DNA of 64,000 nt from Acidobacteriota bacterium (GTDB lineage Bacteria > Acidobacteriota > Terriglobia > Bryobacterales > Bryobacteraceae). The stretch spans positions 62,001 to 126,000 of the forward strand of contig JACPNQ010000021.1 in assembly GCA_016185425.1 (NCBI GenBank). The letters run 5' to 3'. A program made the position numbers and the translations under genes. The notes below the pieces were generated by a model, which saw only the letters and a list, made by a program, of their open reading frames with translations, was not told the origin of the DNA and did no database searches. This document shows, in pieces, positions 8,346 through 14,645 of the stretch (positions within the stretch are counted from its first letter, which is position 1; each line of letters opens with the position of its first letter).

Positions 8346-8681
8346 TCAGGCCATATCCAGAACCTGAGCGATCGCGCCCGAGATCCGGGCCCACGCCTCG
8401 GTTTCCCGCTGCAGTTGTTTCTTTCCCGCCGTGGTGAGTGTGTAGAATCGCGCTCGACGGCCAAGTTCGGAAACACCCCATTCCGCCGCAATCCAACCCT
8501 GGTGCTCCAGCCGATGAAGTGCGGGATACAGAGAACCCTGATTGACGCGCAACACATCCTGCGAGGCTTGCTGTATCCGCTCCGAGATTGCCCATCCATG
8601 CATAGCGCCTAGTTGCAACGTCCGGAGGATGAGTAAGTCGAGGGTGCCTTGTAGTACGTCAAGCCTGGCGCTGTTGCTCAT
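8346..8681 (-). CDS. PadR-family transcriptional repressor
   Basis: A 111-residue winged-helix regulator. 'LQGTLDLLILRTLQLGAMHG' is the PadR N-terminal signature; 'QGSLYPALHRLEHQGWI' is the recognition helix and wing, and 'ARFYTLTTAGKKQLQRETEAW' closes the domain. PadR proteins next to ADOP genes are a standard acidobacterial pair, presumably controlling the permease. ATG at 8681 is preferred to ATG at 8702 because the better one lies inside the predicted -10 box. The start codon overlaps a palindromic operator, so the gene probably represses itself. Its stop precedes the ADOP start by one base. Confidence 0.85.
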   Translation of the reverse strand: MSNSARLDVLQGTLDLLILRTLQLGAMHGWAISERIQQASQDVLRVNQGSLYPALHRLEHQGWIAAEWGVSELGRRARFYTLTTAGKKQLQRETEAWARISGAIAQVLDMA

Positions 8682-8703
8682 GTTGTCGAATCTCGACAAC
8701 ATG
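8679..8703. promoter_or_regulatory. Candidate PadR operator
   Basis: A perfect 11-bp inverted repeat, CATGTTGTCGA-ATC-TCGACAACATG. Outer ATGT/ACAT half-sites are typical of PadR operators. It covers the start codon and part of the -10 box of the PadR-ADOP operon, which fits direct autorepression. Confidence 0.75.
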
Positions 8704-8730
8704 GTATCGCGCGTTGGTGTCGAGTGTCAA
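8701..8730 (-). promoter_or_regulatory. Candidate sigma70-type promoter of PadR-ADOP
   Basis: On the minus strand, TTGACA at 8730-8725 is a perfect -35 box. An 18-base spacer follows, then TACCAT at 8706-8701 (four of six to TATAAT). Transcription would begin near 8694, leaving only about a dozen bases before the ATG at 8681, so the message would be nearly leaderless. Confidence 0.55.
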
Positions 8731-8844
8731 CAACAGATTCCGCAGTCGCGGACAGGCATGAGGCGGCCCGCGTAAAGCCCTTTTTGTCGATAGATAACGG
8801 CCAGTCGCCAAGTGTAGAGAAGTTGGTACGGAAGAAGGGCCCGG

Positions 8845-8925
8845 TTATGTGGCGCTTGCCGCCGTGCGCCATCCTAAGATCGCTGACAGATGGTCCCAGC
8901 GCCACATAACGCCGGTGGCCACAGA
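8845..8925 (-). repeat. Right terminal inverted repeat (81 bp)
   Basis: The reverse complement aligns without gaps to 3575-3655. It carries the same TTATGTGGC and GCCACATAA subrepeats. Unlike the left arm, it is followed outside by an extra 20-bp palindrome before the target duplication. Confidence 0.8.
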
Positions 8926-8929
8926 CCTA

Positions 8930-8949
8930 TTATGTGGCCGGCCACATAA
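8930..8949. repeat. 20-bp perfect palindrome at the right tip of the element
   Basis: TTATGTGGCC followed by its exact reverse complement, abutting the CAGGTC duplication at 8950. It uses the same TTATGTGGC unit as the terminal repeats and is probably a recombinase binding or cleavage site. The left end lacks it, so the termini are asymmetric. Confidence 0.75.
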
Positions 8950-8955
8950 CAGGTC
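8950..8955. repeat. Right target-site duplication CAGGTC
   Basis: Matches 3568-3573. Joining sequence beyond it to the left flank recreates the codons for VVIDLK of the interrupted nuclease gene. Confidence 0.8.
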
Positions 8956-9709
8956 GATAACGACGAAACAGCGCAGTTTCAGGTGCTAGAAGAGCAGGTC
9001 GACTTTGAAGTCCTCGCCGCCGACTTCGAGCGGATACTGGCTGCCAACAAACGCGAAGCCGACGCCCAGCTCGAGCAGGAATTTGCGAATGTGCTCGATG
9101 AGACCGCTTTCGAGATCTTTTTCGTGAGCGTCCTGGGAAAGCGTGAGGAAGTCGAAGTTGTATGGGTCTTTCAAGAGTTGGCGCGCCAGATCGGACTGCG
9201 GTGCGGGCAACGTGCGATCGAAGTTGGTGACGGCCTTTCCCTGCCGGCGGTAGAGCTTCGTTTCGATCTGGAGGACGAGAACATTTCGGCTCCAACCGTG
9301 CTGAACGGCCTGGTTGGCGTACCACACCCGCTGCTTGTGATCTTTCAGCTTGTCCAGCAGCACGCAGTTGTGAAACCAGGGCAATTGTGCAGCAGGCTGC
9401 TGCACAAATGAGGTGGATGCCCACGCTTCTGCAAGTGCCTTCATATACTTCAAGTTACGAAGGGAGAAGCCTTGCATGGAGGGGAAGCTGTGCTTCAAAA
9501 TCTCGCGCTAAAGTTTCGATGACTTTTGCTCCCCAGCCTTCTTCTTTTTGGCGGCGGTTGATCTCGTTGCCGATGTCCCAATAGAGCATCACCAACTCCC
9601 GGTTGACGGCGAGAGGGGCGCGAACCTGCGCGCTCTGGATGCGCGCTTTCAGGTCGGCGAGCAGAGCGGAATATGCATTCGGCACCGCGGATCGTTTCGT
9701 GAGCTTCAT
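8951..9709 (-). pseudogene. DUF1016/YhcG-type nuclease, N-terminal part with lesions
   Basis: Starts at ATG 9709. The DUF1016 N-terminal domain ('LMLYWDIGNEINRRQKEEGW'-like helices) reads to about 9500. There one extra T in the minus strand (run at 9497-9500) shifts the frame; in the shifted frame the family sequence continues as 'KHSFPSMQGFSLRNLKYMKA'. It then runs to the nuclease core 'YPLEVGGEDFKVDLLF'. A TAG at 8988-8986 replaces the expected Tyr, yet the same frame continues as HLKLRCFVVIDL up to the insertion. Three independent lesions (frameshift, nonsense, insertion) mark an old pseudogene. Divergent from recA. Confidence 0.88.
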
Positions 9710-9845
9710 GTCCTGTTCAACAGTTTCGTCGTAGCAGCCGGAAACTCAAGGTCAGATTGTCCCGTAGGATTTTCCCGTGGCAGTGATGGTGAGAATTTCC
9801 GGAGGGTTCGGACACTCTATGGATAGGTGCCGCCCAGGCGCGCAC

Positions 9846-9851
9846 TATAAT
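9846..9851 (+). promoter_or_regulatory. Perfect TATAAT upstream of recA
   Basis: TATAAT lies 12 bases before the recA ATG. No recognisable -35 box is found 16-18 bases upstream and I see no clear LexA-type operator. If used, the transcript would start a few bases before the ATG. Confidence 0.4.
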
Positions 9852-9863
9852 TGGAACTTACGA

Positions 9864-10922
<1,059 letters not shown>

Positions 10923-11059
10923 GCCAGGTCTGGTGTGCGGAAACGGACAACTGGTTCCGCGCTGGGACAGTTTGAGGAGCGCCTTACAGATGGTAAGTGG
11001 TTTGTTGTCAATGTGATGAAGATTGGAAGTGCAGTTGCGTGAGAAGGATTGAGGTTTCT

Positions 11060-11236
11060 ATGCCCAATCATGCACCGCTTTCCCGTTATCTGTTGATTGG
11101 TATTGCCGTGTTGATGTTCTGTGCGGCCCTACCGGATGCCGAGTTGCTGCTGATGCAAGCCCGGCAATGGACGAAACAACGGACAGAACGGCGGGTTGAG
11201 CGAATTACCGTGATCGACCCAGCCCCCTTTCGCTAG
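11060..11236 (+). CDS. Small predicted membrane protein
   Basis: A 58-residue ORF starting 'MPNHAPLSRYLLIGIAVLMF', which contains one hydrophobic segment (about residues 9-30), followed by a basic region ('ARQWTKQRTERRVERI'). GAGG lies about 8 bases before the ATG. A longer version from a start at 10997 is less likely. No family is recognised. Its stop overlaps the convergent NmrA-like gene by 4 bases. It could be a real small protein or chance coding. Confidence 0.4.
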   Translation: MPNHAPLSRYLLIGIAVLMFCAALPDAELLLMQARQWTKQRTERRVERITVIDPAPFR

Positions 11237-12096
11237 CCGATCATATTAGCGATCGCCTCTTCCGCTGTCACCGTGCCGCGGCGGAAGGTACGGCCGTTCC
11301 GTTCATAATCGACGTGGCCGGAATTGATTCCTTGATACATCTCCTGGACGAGGGTGGCGACACTGGGGGAGACGCCGAACGAGAGGAGTGCCGGCACCAC
11401 GGCCTCCGCCGGGTGAGTAACCAGGTGAACACTCCTGTTCAGCGCTTTGCCGAACGCGGCAGCGATATCTTCCGGCGTGTATTCCGCAGGACCGCTGATT
11501 TCGACGATGCGAGGGCCGGTTACGGCTGAGAGCAAGTGTTCCGCGGCGAAGCGGCCGATGTCGGTCGTGGAAATCATCGGAATAGCGCGGCCCGGGGTAA
11601 AGAAGCTGTGGAGGATGCTGTCGGAGGTGGCGCTCGCGACACCCGACGCCCAGTTTTCGAAGAAGTAGGCAGCGCGGAGAAATGTGATGCCCCTGGCAGC
11701 GCCGGCCAGGAGCTCTTCCGCGTGGTGAAGGGACCGGATGGGGCCCGTGCCGGCGGCGTGCTGCGCGCCGACCGAGGAAAGAAAGACGATGTGCGGGACG
11801 GCGCTGGCCTGGACGGCGGTGGCAAGTTTCCTCACAAATTGTGCTCGGTCAGCGAGGAAATCAGCGGCGGCGTTGTTGGGCGGACAGAGGAGATAGGCGC
11901 CTTGGGCTGTGGATAGAAGATCGGTCAGGGCGGGGGAATCGTCGAGGGAAAGGGTAGCGACGGTCGCGCCCTTGGCCCGCCATGGGTCGCCCTTGGCCGC
12001 GTCACGGACGACGACGGTGACGGGTTGGCGTTGGGCTAGAAGGGTATCGGCGACCACTCGCCCTGTGTTTCCGCTGACTCCGGCGACTATGAACAT
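11233..12096 (-). CDS. NmrA-like NAD(P)-binding protein
   Basis: A 287-residue atypical short-chain dehydrogenase of the NmrA/quinone-oxidoreductase-2 type. The glycine motif 'MFIVAGVSGNTGRVVADTLL' opens the protein, 'HIVFLSSVGAQHAAGTGP' is mid-fold, and 'FLRAAYFFENW' is a conserved substrate-side segment. The active-site Tyr of classical SDRs is absent, as usual in this family. Start 12096 has AGAAGGAG about 8 bases upstream; a start 22 codons earlier lacks one. Either a redox sensor or a quinone reductase; sequence does not decide. Monocistronic and divergent from the selenoprotein candidate. Confidence 0.75.
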   Translation of the reverse strand: MFIVAGVSGNTGRVVADTLLAQRQPVTVVVRDAAKGDPWRAKGATVATLSLDDSPALTDLLSTAQGAYLLCPPNNAAADFLADRAQFVRKLATAVQASAVPHIVFLSSVGAQHAAGTGPIRSLHHAEELLAGAARGITFLRAAYFFENWASGVASATSDSILHSFFTPGRAIPMISTTDIGRFAAEHLLSAVTGPRIVEISGPAEYTPEDIAAAFGKALNRSVHLVTHPAEAVVPALLSFGVSPSVATLVQEMYQGINSGHVDYERNGRTFRRGTVTAEEAIANMIG

Positions 12097-12170
12097 GAGA
12101 AGTGCTCCTTCTACGCCCTGGGTAACATTTTTTCGACGCCCATCGCCCGATAGTAGTATCAAAAGAAGCG

Positions 12171-13409
12171 ATGAAATCTGCTGCCGTTCTTTTTCTGCTC
12201 CCTGTTGCCCTTTTGGCGCAGACCAAACTCACCGACGACGAGATAGTTTGGCTCGATAATTATCAAACCGCGCTGAAAGAGGCAAGGGCGACGGGAAAGC
12301 CAATCTTTCTGGAATACCGCTGCGAGCCTTGAACGAACGGTAGAGTTTTCGACGCACAGGTTGTGCTGTCGCCGCCAGATTCACCACTCGGAAAACAGTT
12401 GCGGAACTATGTCTGCGTGCGGATTATCCGCATGGACAACGTAGACATCGGTCTGTTCGATTATGACCGGAACAACACGCTGTACTTCTTCCTGCTGAAT
12501 GCGGACGAGCAGATTTATATGCGCTACGGCGGAAGGGATTCGCGGGCGGCGGACTCGTATCTGAACTTGGATAGCCTGGCGCTGGCTGCGGCGAAGGGGT
12601 TAGAGCTGCACAAGCAGTATCAGGCGGGCAACACCCAGAATTGGGTGCGGCCGAAGGCGTTTTCGCCGCGTGACTACCCCATGCTGGTGGACCGCACATT
12701 TAAACAGAACGCCTGTGTGGAATGCCACTTGATTGGCGACTTCCAGAACCTGCACCGCGAGAAGGACGGAACGCTGGATAAGCTGGTCCATCTGTTCCGA
12801 TCACCGGACATACGCACGATTGGGATTGAGTTAGATGTACCGAAGGGGTTGATGGTGAAGGCGGCGAGCGGCGCGGCGCAGGCGGCGGGCCTTCGTGCGG
12901 GTGACAGGATCACAAAGTGGGAAGGCGACACTGTTTGGACCTTCGGGGATTTGCAGTACCGGTATGACAAGGTGCCGCGGACGGCGAGAACGGTGGCGGT
13001 GACCGTTGAGCGGGAGGGAGGGCCGACGGAGCTAACGATAGCGCTGCCGGTGCGCTGGTGGTGGACGGATACGCGGTATCGGCAGTCCAGCGTGGAGCCG
13101 AGGGCCTATTTTGAAGACAGGGCGCTAACGGCGGAGGAAAGGGCGAAGTTTGGTCTGCCGGCGGGCGGTTTTGCGAGTTACGTGAAGTATGTGTCGTCGA
13201 TGGCGCAGAGCGTACAGGCGCATGATTTGAAGGTGGGAGACATCATCGTTTCGGTGGATGGGAAGGATCGGGATGAGAACGCGGACACGGCGTCGTTGTA
13301 CATTGTGCTGCACAAGACGCCCGGTGATACCGGGACGCTGGACGTGCTGCGGGATGGGAAGAGGATTTCGATGCCGTTGAAGACGATTCGGATGAGTTTT
13401 CGGAAATAG
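12171..13409 (+). CDS. Probable selenoprotein: thioredoxin-like CxxU, CxxCH and two PDZ domains
   Basis: Reads as one 412-residue protein if the in-frame TGA at 12330-12332 (codon 54) is decoded as selenocysteine. A Sec signal peptide comes first ('MKSAAVLFLLPVALLAQ'). A thioredoxin-like domain follows, with 'TGKPIFLEYRCEP' and then U, giving the redox motif C51-E-P-U54 where relatives would have CxxC. A CVECH motif (Cys182, Cys185, His186) could bind haem c or act in thiol chemistry. PDZ domains lie at about 220-275 and 330-410. A SECIS-like hairpin lies just after the TGA. Likely periplasmic. The alternative is a nonsense-mutated pseudogene, but the rest of the frame is intact. Sec machinery genes are not in the window. 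Confidence 0.72.
12350..12371 (+). promoter_or_regulatory. SECIS-like hairpin after in-frame TGA
   Basis: CGAC-GCAC, then a loop AGGTT, then GTGC-T-GTCG. Eight base pairs form with one bulged T in the 3' arm, and the apical loop carries GGU, the feature SelB recognises in bacterial SECIS elements. The loop lies 26-28 bases after the TGA, within the range usual for bacteria. It lies inside the coding sequence, as bacterial SECIS elements do. Confidence 0.68.
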
Positions 13410-13410
13410 C

Positions 13411-14076
13411 GTGGAGAGGTTCGAGGCGGATGGCTTTGCGATCGTACCCAGGGTAGCGGGTGCCGTTGCAGTGGATGGACTGCTTGCGGCGATTGCGAAG
13501 GCCGAGACGGCCGGGCGACGTGGCTCGTATGCAATCCGGAACCTGCTAAGCGATGTGCCGGCAGTTTGTGAGTGGACCGAGTCAGCCGCCTGCCGGGATC
13601 TGGTGGAGCCGATCCTGGGGCGCGACGCCCGGGCAGTGCGCGGCATTCTCTTCGACAAGACTCCCGATGCCAATTGGAAAGTACCTTGGCATCAGGACTT
13701 GAGCATCGCGGTTGCAGAGAGAATCGACATCGCCGGTTTCGGGCCCTGGTCGATGAAGGCAGGGGTTGTCCATGTTCAGCCGCCGGACGGAGTGCTCCGG
13801 AAGATGGTGTCGCTGCGGCTGCACCTGGATGATTGCCGCGAAGAAAGCGGGCCATTGCGTGTGATTCCCGGTTCGCACACAGCCGGGCGATCGCCGGAAC
13901 CGCCGCGAAATGGCCGCCCGGCGGTGGCCTGTCTTGCGCCCCGCGGCAGCGCCCTGTTGATGCGCCCGCTGCTGTGGCACGCCTCTTCCGCCGCGACGCG
14001 GCCGGGACATCGCCGTGTGATCCACATCGAGTTTTCCGGTGCGTTACTGCCCGGGGGGTTGCGATGGGTATCCTAA
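13411..14076 (+). CDS. Phytanoyl-CoA dioxygenase (PhyH)-like protein
   Basis: A 221-residue Fe(II)/2-oxoglutarate-dependent oxygenase-like protein. The metal ligands appear as H94 and D96 in 'VPWHQDLS' and H190 in 'LLWHASS'. 'GHRRVIHIEF' follows and supplies an Arg for 2-oxoglutarate. 'SGPLRVIPGSH' is the usual strand of the family. The protein is on the short side and has no signal peptide, so it is probably cytosolic. GTG at 13411 starts one base after the upstream stop. Substrate unknown. It overlaps the next gene by 13 bases. Confidence 0.78.
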   Translation: MERFEADGFAIVPRVAGAVAVDGLLAAIAKAETAGRRGSYAIRNLLSDVPAVCEWTESAACRDLVEPILGRDARAVRGILFDKTPDANWKVPWHQDLSIAVAERIDIAGFGPWSMKAGVVHVQPPDGVLRKMVSLRLHLDDCREESGPLRVIPGSHTAGRSPEPPRNGRPAVACLAPRGSALLMRPLLWHASSAATRPGHRRVIHIEFSGALLPGGLRWVS

Positions 14077-14630
14077 AGTTGATGCTTCGGCGAAGGATCG
14101 GCGTATTTGCGATTGCCGCGTTGGCGCTGCCCGCGGCGGAGTGGTCGAAACCGGCCGAGGTGCTGGTGGATGATGTGATCTGCGCTTCTTATCGGGCTCG
14201 GCTGGACGACAGCGGGAATCTGGTGATTGCGTTGATGCTGGCGGATGGGTGGCACTCGTTCGCGATGGACAATCAGATCCGGGCGAATGAAAAGCTAGCG
14301 GGAAAGAAGGCGCTCGGGATGGACAAGCCGACCTCATTTGAGATCACGGGCGGATTGGCGATTGGCGGGAGTTGGATGCAGTCCGCGCTGAAGGATTTTT
14401 CGAAGCCGGAGTTGCGGATCTTCTCGTGGGGATTTGAGAAGCAGGCGCTGTTTGCGGCGAGGGTGAAACGAACCGGAAACGAACCCAGCGCGCGCGTTGA
14501 GATAAAGGGTCAGGCATGCACGGAGTCCATCTGCAAGAACATCGACACTGCGTTGGAACTGGATCTGCGGTCGCCTGCCAGCGTGGCGGAGCCAGGGCTC
14601 GCCGTTCTCACTCCTGTTCGCGTGCAGTGA
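14064..14630 (+). CDS. DsbD N-terminal-domain-like thiol redox protein
   Basis: A 188-residue exported protein with a basic N-terminus and hydrophobic segment ('RRRIGVFAIAALALPAAEW'). It resembles the periplasmic alpha domain of DsbD: 'LADGWHSFAMDN' early and 'IKGQACTESICKN' near the end. The latter gives Cys152 and Cys157, matching the two redox cysteines of that domain. There is no membrane core or thioredoxin domain. It probably passes reducing power to periplasmic partners, and the CxxU protein two genes upstream is an obvious candidate. ATG at 14064 follows a GGGGGG ribosome-site-like run; longer starts lie inside the previous gene. Confidence 0.72.
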   Translation: MGILKLMLRRRIGVFAIAALALPAAEWSKPAEVLVDDVICASYRARLDDSGNLVIALMLADGWHSFAMDNQIRANEKLAGKKALGMDKPTSFEITGGLAIGGSWMQSALKDFSKPELRIFSWGFEKQALFAARVKRTGNEPSARVEIKGQACTESICKNIDTALELDLRSPASVAEPGLAVLTPVRVQ

Positions 14631-14645
14631 ATATACTGGTCGCTG

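Larger units (their letters stand above)
3574..8949. mobile_element. Composite recombinase-type element, 5.4 kb
   Basis: The element is bounded by a CAGGTC duplication and by 81-bp imperfect terminal inverted repeats (3575-3655 and 8845-8925), plus a 20-bp palindrome at the right tip. Just inside the left repeat is the C-terminus of a tyrosine recombinase resembling the third recombinase of 'recombinase in trio' (RIT) elements. Most of the original element is gone. In its place are a truncated second recombinase, an IS91-type transposase, and an ADOP/PadR pair. It is inserted into a DUF1016 nuclease gene between hemH and recA. RIT identity is inferred from the C-terminal sequence and layout; it was not searched. 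Confidence 0.72.

Noticed and set aside
8345..8599. An 85-residue N-terminal extension of the ADOP protein
   Set aside because: It overlaps the whole PadR gene in another frame and has low-complexity basic sequence; the family N-terminus begins at 8344.
8930..8949. The TTATGTGGC/GCCACATAA repeats as a small CRISPR-like array
   Set aside because: They are paired inverted units at the element ends, not evenly spaced direct repeats with spacers.
10937..10960. Hairpin GCGGAA/TTCCGC after recA as an intrinsic terminator
   Set aside because: Only six base pairs, a 12-base loop and no T-run.
12330..12332. The TGA as a simple nonsense mutation of a dead gene
   Set aside because: No other lesion is seen in 412 codons, the TGA falls exactly at a redox Cys position, and a SECIS-like hairpin follows. 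Kept only as the alternative.
12363..13409. A shorter gene starting at GTG 12363, downstream of the TGA
   Set aside because: It would begin in the middle of the thioredoxin-like domain, without signal peptide or ribosome site, while the sequence upstream of TGA continues the same fold in the same frame.
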